Positions 1 through 7,565 of a stretch of 17,218 nucleotides of DNA are shown piece by piece. Under the pieces are notes generated by a model. It searched no databases and had not been told where the DNA came from. It saw only the letters and a list, made by a program, of their open reading frames with translations. Location: NCBI GenBank assembly GCA_937907525.1, contig CALCIB010000327.1, positions 1-17,218 on the forward strand, in the 5' to 3' direction. Within the stretch, counting starts at the first letter, position 1, and each line of letters begins with the position of its first letter. Position numbers and translations under genes: made by a program. The stretch comes from an uncultured Planctomycetales bacterium. Its GTDB lineage: Bacteria; Planctomycetota; Planctomycetia; Isosphaerales; Isosphaeraceae.

Positions 1-2663
1 CGGGGGGCGGCGCGAACGTAGTCGTCGCGGAACCGGGAGGCGTGGAAGTCGAGCGTCAGGAGTCGGGCGAGCCGGTCCCAGGACGCGACCGCGGCGTCGC
101 CGTCGCCGCGGCCGGCCAGGGCCTCGGCCCGACCCATGAGGCGGACGCCGCGATCGGCCTTCTGGAGTTCCGGCCCCAGCGCCTCCGGCTCGCGAGGGTC
201 GCCCCGGCCGATCCGGGCCCTCGCCGCGCGGTCCTCCTCGCGCCGTTTGCGGACGACCGCGGCGTAATCGGCGAAGGCGCGCAGCGCCAGGTCGACGTCG
301 ACCGGCCGGGACCGAAGCGCGGCCGTCGCCCGGTCGAGCGGCTCGTCCAGTCGATCGGCGGGGCCCGTCGCGATCGCGAGCAGGCGGCGGTCCAGCTCGG
401 CCAGGCCGCGGGCGAGGGCCCAGAACCGCGGGTCGTCCGGGGCGTCGTCGCCGGCGTCGGCCGCGGAGGGCCGCGTTTCCGAGGCGAGCGTCTCGGGGAC
501 GCGGACGACGGCCTCCAGCAGCCGCTTGCGCGCCTCGACCGGGACCCAGGGGGTCCGCAGGACGGCGTCCAGGGAGTCCCAGTCGTCGAGCCGGACGGAG
601 TCGAGCATCGTCCGTTGCAGCAGGTCCGTCGCGGCGGCGGCCTTCTGGGCGGCCAGCCCCAGGGCGTCGGCGCGGCGGTGGGCCTCGTCGCCGGCCCCCT
701 CGGCGGCGGGTCGGTACGATTCCTCGGCGAGGGCCGCGGCGGCGTCGAGGGCCGCGGCGGCGGGGCCGGGGAGCGGGTCGTCGGCCTCGGGACGGGCGGC
801 GGCCCGCGACCGGACGGACCATTCCGCCAGATCGGCCAGACGGGCGGCGGTCCGCTCCCAGGCGTCCCTGCCGTCGTGATACGACCGGGCGAACCGAAGC
901 GCCGGCTCGTAACCGCGGCGAAGCGCCGCGGCCTGCTCGATCAGCGCCTTGGCCGCCTCGCCGGCGGAGGACGACGGGTCGAACAATTCGTCTTGAAGCC
1001 GTCGCCGTCGTTCGTCCCCCTTCTCGACCACCGCCCGAACCCGGCCGAGCCCTCGAAGGTCGACCGCCAGCGCCTCCTCGGCGACGGCCCGCGCCTCGAC
1101 CAGCCGGCGCAGGGCCGCGCCGCGGCGATCGTCGCGGAAATGATCCGGGACCCGGAACGTCTCGACGTAGCGGAGGGCCCACCCGGGGAGTTGCAATTCC
1201 AGGAAGCGTTCCGGATGCTCGGCCGTCGCCGCTTCGGCCAGCGCCCGCGGCGGCTCGGCCGCGGCCGGGGTCGGAGCCGTGGTCGCGCCCTGGTTCGGCG
1301 TCGGCGCGGCGGGCGGGGCGGGGGCGGGGGCGGGCGGGGGGGCGTACAGTCCGTGGTCCTCGGGGCCCGATCCGGTCAGGAAGGTCAGGGCCTCGGTCAC
1401 GTCGCGCCGACCGGCCTCGTCGGATCGGGCGGCGCGGAAGGGGAAGGTTTCGGCGTGGTTCCGGGCGTCGTCCACGACCTTCCGGACCACCTCGCGGGCG
1501 GCGGCGGCCGAAGCCAACTCCGCCTCGACGTCGGCCAGGCCCGTCCTCGGATCGGCGAGGGCGGCGGGATCGTTCCAGGACGACCGGAGCAGGCGTTCGG
1601 CGCGGAGCAGGGTCCACTGGTAGCCGCGGAAGCCGGCCGGCGACCACCGCCACGCGGCGGCGGCGGCGAGGGCGTCGTGCGCCCTCCACTCCTCCAGCAC
1701 CCGCCGCAGCAGGGCCTCGCGAGGCGGCTCGGGAGGCGGGGCCGGGGCCCTGGCCGGTTCGGCGTCCTTGGCCGCGGGCTTGGGCTCCGGCCGCGGCGCA
1801 TCCTCGATCGCGGCGGGTTCGACGACGGGGGGCGGTGGCGGGGGCTTCTCGAAGGCGAGCATGACCGGCCCGCGGGGCTCGCCGACGCGGAGCAACGTCG
1901 GCGTCTGGACGGCGCCGCGATACTTCCGCGCCCATTCGGAAACGTGCTTGCGGACGAATCGGTGCAACCCCTCCACCGAGACGCGACCGGGGACGGGCGA
2001 CTCGTCCCAGGCGGCGGCGTCCCCGGTCAGCCCGGCGCGGAGGAAGTGGGCGAAGACCGAGCCCCCCAGGGCGTCCGACGTCCAGCTCTTCTGCGCGGGG
2101 GCGGCGGAGGTCAGGACGTAGACGACGTGGGGCCCCGGCTTGATCCGGGCGACCGCCTCGGCCAGGCCGCGAAAGGGGGCCGCGGCGTAGGCGTCCAGGT
2201 CGCGGTCGCTGTCGATCTGGGCGACGTCCAGGGCCAAAACCACGTCGCGACCGGCGGCGGCGGCGACCTGCTCGACCACCGCGGCGAGCGTCGCGTCGCC
2301 GAGCGGGCGATCGGGGCCGAGCAAGGGGGCGGAGACGTAGTAGACCATGGGGCCGCCGGGGACCGCCGCCGCGGCCCTGGCGTCGTCCAGGAACCCGGCC
2401 TCGCGCGCCGCCGAGTCGTCGCGGCGTCCGGGCCCCAGGACCGTTCGGGCGTCGGCCGCGGCGAACGGGGCGTCGACGCGGGTCAACCCGTCGGCGAGCA
2501 GGTGGCGGGCGACCACGTCGAGCCCTCGCGCCCGCTGCTGGAGCAGCCAGAGCGTCAGCCACCCCAGCAGCACCGCGGCCGAGGTCAGCGCGGCGGCCTC
2601 GAGGATCACCGCGGCGCGGCGCGGCTTGGAGAGTCTGGGACGCCGTCCCGTCGTGGTCGCCAT
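1..2663 (-). CDS. Membrane-anchored caspase-like (pseudo-caspase) protein, partial, C-terminus beyond window
   Basis: The frame is open from the ATG at 2663 to the left edge, so about 887 residues are visible and the C-terminus is missing. An SD-like GGAGGGG lies upstream of the ATG. Residues about 19-41 are one hydrophobic segment, suggesting an N-terminal membrane anchor. Residues about 105-260 resemble the caspase-like fold of planctomycete membrane proteins: a VVLALDVAQIDSDRDL strand, then LTSAAPAQKSW, then GGSVFAHFLRAGLTGD, then a QTPTLL end. The cysteine expected after the LALD strand is not there and no His-Cys dyad is visible, so it may be inactive. Two Pro/Ala-rich linkers (about 272-330 and 438-470) flank a long charged helical region without recognised motifs. 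It is the last visible gene of the leftward tssA-lipoprotein group. The family assignment is from recalled sequence pattern; the open frame itself is well supported. Confidence 0.72.
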   Translation of the reverse strand, partial: MATTTGRRPRLSKPRRAAVILEAAALTSAAVLLGWLTLWLLQQRARGLDVVARHLLADGLTRVDAPFAAADARTVLGPGRRDDSAAREAGFLDDARAAAAVPGGPMVYYVSAPLLGPDRPLGDATLAAVVEQVAAAAGRDVVLALDVAQIDSDRDLDAYAAAPFRGLAEAVARIKPGPHVVYVLTSAAPAQKSWTSDALGGSVFAHFLRAGLTGDAAAWDESPVPGRVSVEGLHRFVRKHVSEWARKYRGAVQTPTLLRVGEPRGPVMLAFEKPPPPPPVVEPAAIEDAPRPEPKPAAKDAEPARAPAPPPEPPREALLRRVLEEWRAHDALAAAAAWRWSPAGFRGYQWTLLRAERLLRSSWNDPAALADPRTGLADVEAELASAAAAREVVRKVVDDARNHAETFPFRAARSDEAGRRDVTEALTFLTGSGPEDHGLYAPPPAPAPAPPAAPTPNQGATTAPTPAAAEPPRALAEAATAEHPERFLELQLPGWALRYVETFRVPDHFRDDRRGAALRRLVEARAVAEEALAVDLRGLGRVRAVVEKGDERRRRLQDELFDPSSSAGEAAKALIEQAAALRRGYEPALRFARSYHDGRDAWERTAARLADLAEWSVRSRAAARPEADDPLPGPAAAALDAAAALAEESYRPAAEGAGDEAHRRADALGLAAQKAAAATDLLQRTMLDSVRLDDWDSLDAVLRTPWVPVEARKRLLEAVVRVPETLASETRPSAADAGDDAPDDPRFWALARGLAELDRRLLAIATGPADRLDEPLDRATAALRSRPVDVDLALRAFADYAAVVRKRREEDRAARARIGRGDPREPEALGPELQKADRGVRLMGRAEALAGRGDGDAAVASWDRLARLLTLDFHASRFRDDYVRAAP

Positions 2664-2818
2664 GGCTCGCGGCCCCTCCGGCCCGAAATCGAAAGCTACC
2701 GATCGTTCGCTGGAAAACGTCCTTTTCCGACACGATACCGCGGCGGGGCGGCGCCGCTCAACGGAAAAAGGGCGCCGCCGATCCGCATCGCGCCGCCCGC
2801 TCGGGTTTCGAAAGCGGC

Positions 2819-2844
2819 GACGCCCCGGGCGGGGCCGGGGCGTC
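2819..2844 (-). terminator. Hairpin downstream of the lipoprotein gene
   Basis: A perfect 10-bp inverted repeat (GACGCCCCGG / CCGGGGCGTC) with a 6-nt loop begins 28 nt after the lipoprotein stop codon. The leftward strand has only a short TTT after it, so it is a strong hairpin but not a classical U-tract terminator. It separates the lipoprotein gene from the caspase-like gene, so the two may not be fully co-transcribed. Confidence 0.5.
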
Positions 2845-2871
2845 GGGAGGGATTCGGCGCGTGGCGACGAT

Positions 2872-3834
2872 TCAGCGGGGGGCGTCCCAGACCTTCGGGG
2901 GCGGGATCGCGATCGAGGTCTTGGCGACGGCGGCGTCGTCCAGGAGGCTCGGGGCCGGATCGAGGTTCAGGGCCGTCCCGTCGGGAGTCGGCGGCGGGGG
3001 AGGCGCGAGGTCGCCGGGGGCGGCCTCGTCGGGCGTCAGCGGGTCGAGCCGATCGGCGTCGTCGAGCTTGCCGCCGCCGGACTCGGGGAGCTTCTCGCCG
3101 CCGGAGTGATCGGGCGACTCGTCGAGCTTCGCGCCGCCGCTTCGGGTCGGGGCCGGCTCGGGCTTGTCGGGGAGGATCTTCACGTACTGCGGGCAGGTCT
3201 GGTTGGCGGCGATCTCGTCGAGTTGGCGGAAGGTCATCACGCCGTTGAAGAAGACCATCCCGTAGAGCGGGCCGGACATCGCCGAGCCCGGCGGCGGCGG
3301 CGGGCATCCCGGCGGCAGGACGGGCTTGGGTTCGACGCCGACCGCGGGTCCGCCGCCGCCGTTGGGGGTCAGGCCGACGTAGCGCCAGCCCTTGAGGGTC
3401 TTGCCGCCGTCCTTGTTCTTGTCGAAGACGGACTCGTAATAGCCGATCGGGACGTTGGTCGCGGCGACCACGAACTCGGGGAGCTTGGTCGGATCGGTCG
3501 GGGCCGCGGGGATCGCGACGGGCTCCTGCGGCTTGGGCGGGGCCGGCGGGCCGCCGACGCCGACCAGGTTCCAGCCGTCCTCGAGCGCCACCGCCGGCGG
3601 CTTTTTGCCCCTGGGACGGATCGAATATTCCTCGGAATAATCCGGCAGGTACTGGAGCTTGATGTTGACCATCCGCCCGGTCGCGTCCGCCGGCGTGACC
3701 AGCAGGTAGGGTTTCGGCCGGTAATAGCGGATCCCCCTGTCCCCCTCGCCAGGGTTCTTGACGACCGTCACGCTGCTGCATCCGACGGCAAGGCCGAGCG
3801 CGAGGCATCCGACGAGGAACCGATGGGTCTTCAT
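2872..3834 (-). CDS. Uncharacterised Pro-rich lipoprotein next to tssA
   Basis: This gene encodes 320 residues. The frame extends upstream to 3930, but the ATG at 3834 is preferred because a perfect SD sits just before it and it gives a signal sequence. MKTHRFLVGCLALGLAVGC ends in a lipobox-like AVGC, so Cys19 is the predicted lipidated residue. Residues 36-75 hold the most distinctive segment (YYRPKPYLLV, then YLPDYSEEYSI), followed by short structured stretches around 120-155 and 185-222. The rest is low complexity: Pro-rich runs near 95-110 and 172-183, and a tail with three SGGxKL units starting near 232, 244 and 252. Function is unknown. Its position between tssA and the caspase-like membrane gene suggests an envelope role, but it does not look like the usual short T6SS lipoprotein TssJ. 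Confidence 0.82.
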   Translation of the reverse strand: MKTHRFLVGCLALGLAVGCSSVTVVKNPGEGDRGIRYYRPKPYLLVTPADATGRMVNIKLQYLPDYSEEYSIRPRGKKPPAVALEDGWNLVGVGGPPAPPKPQEPVAIPAAPTDPTKLPEFVVAATNVPIGYYESVFDKNKDGGKTLKGWRYVGLTPNGGGGPAVGVEPKPVLPPGCPPPPPGSAMSGPLYGMVFFNGVMTFRQLDEIAANQTCPQYVKILPDKPEPAPTRSGGAKLDESPDHSGGEKLPESGGGKLDDADRLDPLTPDEAAPGDLAPPPPPTPDGTALNLDPAPSLLDDAAVAKTSIAIPPPKVWDAPR

Positions 3835-3838
3835 GACC

Positions 3839-3846
3839 ACCTCCTT
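3839..3846 (-). promoter_or_regulatory. Ribosome binding site that fixes the lipoprotein start
   Basis: AAGGAGGT on the minus strand is a full match to the Shine-Dalgarno consensus. Its GGAGG core lies 5 nt before the ATG at 3834. It decides for that start over the in-frame ATG at 3930. Confidence 0.85.
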
Positions 3847-3934
3847 GCTACGCTTCCGTGCTTCCGACCCGACCGTCACGATCGAATCGTCATCGATCGT
3901 CGGCCGGGTTTCGGCGACATCGCCCGTCATGCCG

Positions 3935-3940
3935 GTTATA
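3935..3940 (-). promoter_or_regulatory. Possible -10 box for the lipoprotein gene
   Basis: TATAAC on the minus strand sits about 100 nt before the lipoprotein ATG, in the 184-nt gap after tssA. No good -35 is visible, so this is a weak call. The gap holds no other recognisable element. Confidence 0.25.
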
Positions 3941-4018
3941 TCGGATGTCCGAGAGGGACGGGTTCTTGGAATCTTCGAAATTCCTTCGGTTGTCGCGGCG
4001 AGGTTCGGCGTCCCCCGG

Positions 4019-5893
4019 TCAATCCGCGTCCAATTGCATCGCCAGGCCCAGGTCGAGCTGGCAAAGGCGGCGGTGGACCGCGGCGGCCCCGTCCTGGTCG
4101 CGGGTCCGCAGGCAACGGTACAAGGCGGAGAAGACCCGGGCGCACAGTCCGGGATCCTCCCACTGCTCGAGTTTCCGTTCGTCGATCCGCGCCGCGAGGT
4201 TTTCCAGGACCGGCAGGGCCAGCGCGTCGCGGCCGAGGGCGAGGCAGAGCTCGGCCTGCTGCAGCTCGCGGAGGAAGCGTTCGCGGCCGCCGACGGCCTG
4301 GCGGACGGCGCGGGCGACGACCCCGAGCGCCTCGACGGCCTCGCCGCGACGCGCGTGCTCCTGGGCGATCTCCCAGGGGTCCGGCGGTCGGCCGCCGGCC
4401 GCTTCGTCCCCGCCGGCCTCGGCGGCCGGGGGTTCGGGCGCGGGCGGCGCGAAGCGGGGGGGTTCGACGGCCGGGGCCTCGGCCGCGCCGCCGACCAGGC
4501 CCTCCTCGTCGAGCCAGGCCCGCGTGGCGGGGGAGAGGCAGGGGGTGCCGTCGCGGAACTGGGCGTCCGGCCAGGCGGCGCGGTCCTCGAGGAAGGCCCT
4601 CAGAAGCGCCGCGCACGCCCGACGGACGTCGTCGCGGCCCGACGCGGCCAGGGCCAGGGCCGAGTAGCGGTGCAGGTCGAGCCAGGCCCGGCCCTCGGGC
4701 CGCCCCAGGGCGCGTTCGGCCTCGTCCATCACGTCGGTCCAGTCCTCCTCCCGCGATCCCGTGAACAATCGTTCGCGCAACTCGCTGGCGGGGGCCTGGA
4801 GGTTCGACGGGTCCAGGCCGTCGGGGCGGAACAGCGGCGCGACGGCCAGAGCCCGTAGCACGAGGTAGGGCGTCGGGTCGTCGGGATCCTGGCCGCGAAG
4901 GAAATGGGCGGCCTCGGCGATCTGGTCGTGGGCGTCCTCGGCGGTCGTCGGCGCGCCGGCGGCTCGGCGGCGCGGGGCGGGGCGACGGCTCGGCGCGGGT
5001 TCGGACGGCTCCTCCTCCTCGGTCTCCGACGAGGCGGCCCAACCGTCGTCCTCGACCTCGACCTCGACCTCGGCCGCCGGCTCCGGCTCCGGCGGGGGCG
5101 AGTCGTCGGGCTTCTTGGCGAGCGTCTGCTTGAGGAACTTCCCCAGCGCCTCGATCGTCGTCTCCAGCTTGCTCAGCCGGGGGCGGTCGGGGCCCTTCCA
5201 GCGCGCGCGGATCCCCTCGTTGATCTGTTCGACGGCGTCGGCGATCTCCCGGTGGGTCGTCGCCAGATCCGCGTAGAACGCCCGCTCGGTCGCCTGCGCG
5301 GCCGAGTCGAACTGCTCGCCGGTGAGCCGGCCCTCAAGGGCCGCGGCCCGCTTGTCCTCGTCCTCGTACCTCTGGTTCGCGAGCATCTCGGTTCGGCGCG
5401 ACTGCTCGTAATCCAAAAACGTGAAGGCGTATTCAGGCGCGCCTGGGACGTGGGTGACCTCGATCGACTTCGCCAGGAGCGGGAAGACGTACTCGTGGTC
5501 GATGAAGTCGTAGACCGACGCGCGCAGCTCCATGTCGCCGGCTTCGGGGTGGAGGGTCTCCCAGTACGCCTCCTGAAGCCCCAGCACCAGGCGAAGTCCG
5601 TCGCGAAGGCCGACGGCCCCGTGGACGTGCCCCGCGGCCTCCGCGACCCACGCGGCGATCTGAAGGTCCTTGGAGCGGGTCTTCAGCAGCTTGACCCCCG
5701 CCTTCAGCAAGGCGGGCCAGTCGGCGGCCTTCGTCTCGCGCTTCCAAACCTCGTCGCCGGCGTCCTCGTCGGCGCGGCGATGTTCCTCAAGCTCGGCGTA
5801 CTCGTCCTCCCATCGCAGGTAGTCGCCGACCGGCGCGGACTCGGAGATGGGGGCGAGGAGTTCGTCGACCTCGATGACGGCGGGCTGGCTCAT
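4019..5893 (-). CDS. tssA: Type VI secretion system protein TssA (ImpA N-terminal and VasJ-like C-terminal domains)
   Basis: This 624-residue protein matches TssA. The first ~130 residues follow the ImpA N-terminal domain: LLAPISESAPVGDYLRWEDEY, then DWPALLKAGVKLLKTRSKDL, then GLRDGLRLVLGLQEAYWETL with HPEAGDMELRA. An acidic, Pro/Arg-rich linker (about 262-315) leads to a VasJ-like region from about 343, with PYLVLRALAVAPLF, DWTDVMDEAERAL, WLDLHRYSALAL and FRDGTPCLSPATRAWLDEEG. A second Pro/Ala-rich linker (about 470-505) precedes a helical C-terminal end. TssA proteins organise baseplate and tail-sheath assembly of the cytoplasmic T6SS machine. The ATG at 5893 follows a GAGGG ribosome site. 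No tssB, tssC, hcp, vgrG, tssK or clpV is in the window; with leftward transcription they would be expected beyond the left end, or the gene may be an orphan. Confidence 0.88.
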   Translation of the reverse strand: MSQPAVIEVDELLAPISESAPVGDYLRWEDEYAELEEHRRADEDAGDEVWKRETKAADWPALLKAGVKLLKTRSKDLQIAAWVAEAAGHVHGAVGLRDGLRLVLGLQEAYWETLHPEAGDMELRASVYDFIDHEYVFPLLAKSIEVTHVPGAPEYAFTFLDYEQSRRTEMLANQRYEDEDKRAAALEGRLTGEQFDSAAQATERAFYADLATTHREIADAVEQINEGIRARWKGPDRPRLSKLETTIEALGKFLKQTLAKKPDDSPPPEPEPAAEVEVEVEDDGWAASSETEEEEPSEPAPSRRPAPRRRAAGAPTTAEDAHDQIAEAAHFLRGQDPDDPTPYLVLRALAVAPLFRPDGLDPSNLQAPASELRERLFTGSREEDWTDVMDEAERALGRPEGRAWLDLHRYSALALAASGRDDVRRACAALLRAFLEDRAAWPDAQFRDGTPCLSPATRAWLDEEGLVGGAAEAPAVEPPRFAPPAPEPPAAEAGGDEAAGGRPPDPWEIAQEHARRGEAVEALGVVARAVRQAVGGRERFLRELQQAELCLALGRDALALPVLENLAARIDERKLEQWEDPGLCARVFSALYRCLRTRDQDGAAAVHRRLCQLDLGLAMQLDAD

Positions 5894-5919
5894 GGGGTCC
5901 CTCGGTCGCGACGCCCTTC

Positions 5920-5944
5920 AAAAACCCTGACCGCCCGTCGGCGG
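5920..5944 (-). terminator. Small hairpin plus T-run after the secreted Cys-repeat gene
   Basis: On the minus strand a 5-bp CCGCC/GGCGG stem with a 4-nt loop (5931-5944) is followed six bases later by five T residues (5924-5920). It lies between the stop of the gene at 5994 and the tssA start, so it may separate the two. The stem is short, so confidence is low. Confidence 0.35.
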
Positions 5945-5953
5945 CGCTTTCGA

Positions 5954-5981
5954 AGTGTATCGCGACCGGACCTCGACGCAA
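5954..5981 (-). promoter_or_regulatory. Possible promoter for tssA
   Basis: On the minus strand TTGCGT (5981-5976) and TACACT (5959-5954) are 16 nt apart, and transcription would begin about 55 nt before the tssA ATG. Both boxes are partial matches. The hairpin at 5931-5944 would then fall inside the tssA leader, so the promoter and terminator calls are in some tension. Confidence 0.28.
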
Positions 5982-5993
5982 GGGTTCGGGACG

Positions 5994-6446
5994 TCAACCT
6001 TGCGGCGCGGCGTACTGGGCCGCGGGGAGGATCTGGCCGCTCGGCTGGACGCCGCAAGGGACGCCGCCCGCGCAGTCGCCTTGCGGCGCGACGCAGTTGC
6101 CTTGCGGCATCGGGCAGAAGCCTTGCGGCATGGGGCAGAAGCCCTGGGGGTAATAACACGCGCACGCGGCGGGCGCTTGCGCGGAGGCTTGCGGCGAGGC
6201 CGCCGCCGGCGTCAGGACCGGCCGCGGCGCGGGGATCGGATGGGGCGTGAACGGCCGCCCCTGATAGAGCGGGGCGGGAATCGGCGCCTGGGGGGCCGCG
6301 AGGTACTGCGGCGCGCCCGCGACGGCTTGCGGCGTCGCATTCTCCACGAAGCCCTGGGCCGACGCCGAGGCGGTCGCGCCGAGGACGAGGACGAGGGCGG
6401 GAACGACGAGGCGGGCGTATCGGACGAATCGGGGACGACGGGACAT
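5994..6446 (-). CDS. Small secreted protein with four tandem Cys-containing PQG heptads
   Basis: This 150-residue protein has a clear signal peptide: basic MSRRPRFVRYAR, a hydrophobic core LVVPALVLVLG, and a probable signal peptidase I cut after ATASASA (residue 30). The start at 6446 is preferred over the in-frame ATG at 6509 because GGAG lies 6 nt before it and a -10-like box overlaps the upstream start. The mature protein is rich in Ala, Pro and Gln. Residues 100-127 are four exact seven-residue units, PQGFCPM, PQGFCPM, PQGNCVA and PQGDCAG, placing cysteines at 104, 111, 118 and 125; Cys95, 97 and 131 are nearby. Such an array could form disulfides or bind metal, but I recognise no family. 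It precedes tssA in the same direction, though a hairpin may separate them. Confidence 0.75.
   Translation of the reverse strand: MSRRPRFVRYARLVVPALVLVLGATASASAQGFVENATPQAVAGAPQYLAAPQAPIPAPLYQGRPFTPHPIPAPRPVLTPAAASPQASAQAPAACACYYPQGFCPMPQGFCPMPQGNCVAPQGDCAGGVPCGVQPSGQILPAAQYAAPQG
6066..6149 (-). repeat. Four 21-bp in-frame tandem repeats coding for PQGxC heptads
   Basis: These 84 bases encode four consecutive heptads within the secreted protein at 5994-6446. The first two units are nearly identical at DNA level, suggesting recent duplication; the third and fourth have diverged after the PQGxC core. Confidence 0.8.
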
Positions 6447-6497
6447 GGGCGTCTCCGCGGGGGCTCGAACGGGTGATCGGTCAAGGCGGCTCGGTGT

Positions 6498-6503
6498 AGT
6501 ATA
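6498..6503 (-). promoter_or_regulatory. -10 box of the secreted Cys-repeat gene
   Basis: TATACT on the minus strand lies 51 nt upstream of the ATG at 6446. The matching -35 is poor. It supports the shorter start choice. Confidence 0.45.
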
Positions 6504-6527
6504 ACCCACCGATTTCGCGACGAGCGA

Positions 6528-7364
6528 TCAGGATCGTCCACCCCCCGCCAGAAGCGAGGCCCACGCGCCGGGGCTGACGCGGGAGTAGAAGCGGCCGTCG
6601 GAGCGGACCACCTCCAGGGGGCAGCGGTAGACGTCGGAGAGGAGGTCCGAGCGCAGCACCGCGGCGGGCTCGCCCCGGGCGGCGACCCGGCCGTCGTCGA
6701 GGACCAGGACGTGGGAGACCGCCGGCGGCAGTTCCTCAAGGTGGTGGGTGATGAGGACGACCGTCGGCGGGTCGGGCTCGCCGTGGAGCGACTGGATCGT
6801 CGCCAAGACCTGCTCGCGCGCCAGAAGATCCAGCCCCGACGTCGGCTCGTCGAGCAGCAGGAGCCGAGGCTTGCGGACCATCGCGCGGGCCATCAGGCAG
6901 CGGATGCGCTCGCCGCTGCTGAGGTTTTGATAGGGCGTCTTGATCGCCGCGCGGAGGCCGACGGTCTCCAGGAGCCGAAGCGCCTCGTCACGGATCTCCG
7001 CGTCGATCGCCTCGTACAGGCCGACGGTCCCGAACGCGCCGGTGGCCGCGACGTCGAGGGCCGTCATGTCGGCGTCGGGCTCGGCGAGCCCGGTGGGCTG
7101 GACCAACCGCAGCGACTCGCGAAGCTCGTGAAGCGCGACCTGGCCGAACCGCTCGCCGAGGACCTCCACATCCCCCTCGCTCGGCCAGAGGTAGCCGGAG
7201 ATCACCCGCGTCAACGTGCTCTTGCCGCTGCCGTTGGGCCCCAGGACCGCCACGCAAGCCCCCGCCGGCACGGTCCAGTCCACGCCCCTCAAGATCCAAC
7301 GCCCGGCGCGATGCACGCCGACGTTCTCCAGATGCACGGCGCGGTTCGATGCGGAAGAAGGCAT
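6528..7364 (-). CDS. Stand-alone ABC transporter-type ATPase (ModF/YlmA-like)
   Basis: This is a 278-residue single ATP-binding domain with every standard motif: Walker A GPNGSGKST (42-50), Q-loop Gln89, signature LSSGER (148-153), Walker B LLLLDE (168-173) followed by a TSGLD D-loop, and the switch histidine in ITHH (207). The segment GYLWPSEGDVEVLGERFG is typical of stand-alone ATPases annotated as ModF or YlmA-like. No permease or binding protein is adjacent, so the partner and substrate are unknown; it may act in an unlinked transporter or in a non-transport role. The frame stays open upstream to 7982, but similarity begins at the ATG at 7364, and the extension would cross two genes on the other strand. 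AGGTCGAG upstream is only a weak ribosome site. It diverges from the gene at 7566. Confidence 0.87.
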   Translation of the reverse strand: MPSSASNRAVHLENVGVHRAGRWILRGVDWTVPAGACVAVLGPNGSGKSTLTRVISGYLWPSEGDVEVLGERFGQVALHELRESLRLVQPTGLAEPDADMTALDVAATGAFGTVGLYEAIDAEIRDEALRLLETVGLRAAIKTPYQNLSSGERIRCLMARAMVRKPRLLLLDEPTSGLDLLAREQVLATIQSLHGEPDPPTVVLITHHLEELPPAVSHVLVLDDGRVAARGEPAAVLRSDLLSDVYRCPLEVVRSDGRFYSRVSPGAWASLLAGGGRS

Positions 7365-7394
7365 GGGCGAGGCTCGACCTGTTGCGACGGCGTG

Positions 7395-7431
7395 GAATGA
7401 AGCCCCCGCGCGACGCGGGGTTTCCATTCTA
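7395..7431 (-). promoter_or_regulatory. -10 box and leader hairpin of the ABC ATPase gene
   Basis: On the minus strand TAGAAT (7431-7426) resembles a -10 box, with TTCGGA 16 nt upstream. It overlaps a two-part inverted repeat: an inner perfect 7-bp stem CCCCGCG/CGCGGGG with a 3-nt loop (7404-7420) and an outer GAATG/CATTC pair (7395-7399 with 7425-7429). The hairpin would sit at the very start of the ABC ATPase transcript. Confidence 0.35.
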
Positions 7432-7477
7432 ACGCGGCGGACGCCGTTCCGAACCGTTCTCGCGCGATCGAGTCGCC

Positions 7478-7486
7478 TGGTATACT
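7478..7486 (+). promoter_or_regulatory. Extended -10 promoter for the Tse2-like/TPR gene pair
   Basis: TGGTATACT is an extended -10 element (TG, one base, TATACT). The -35 region is weak, as is common for extended -10 promoters. Transcription would begin about 75 nt before the ATG at 7566. Confidence 0.55.
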
Positions 7487-7565
7487 CACGAGGGATGAAA
7501 ACGGCCGCGCCGAGCGGCCGGAAAGACGTGTCCGCGCCAGCGTCGACGATCGAGGAACCGCGTTC

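Noticed and set aside
42..3248. A 1068-codon plus-strand open frame opposite the caspase-like and lipoprotein genes
   Set aside because: Its translation is Arg/Gly-rich with no recognisable domain, and it lies antisense to frames with a membrane segment, a lipobox and a strong ribosome site. It is a high-GC antisense shadow.
2347..6250. Long plus-strand frames (2347-4764, 3758-4858, 4904-6250) opposite tssA and its neighbours
   Set aside because: They are low-complexity Arg/Gly/Ala translations antisense to the recognisable TssA domains.
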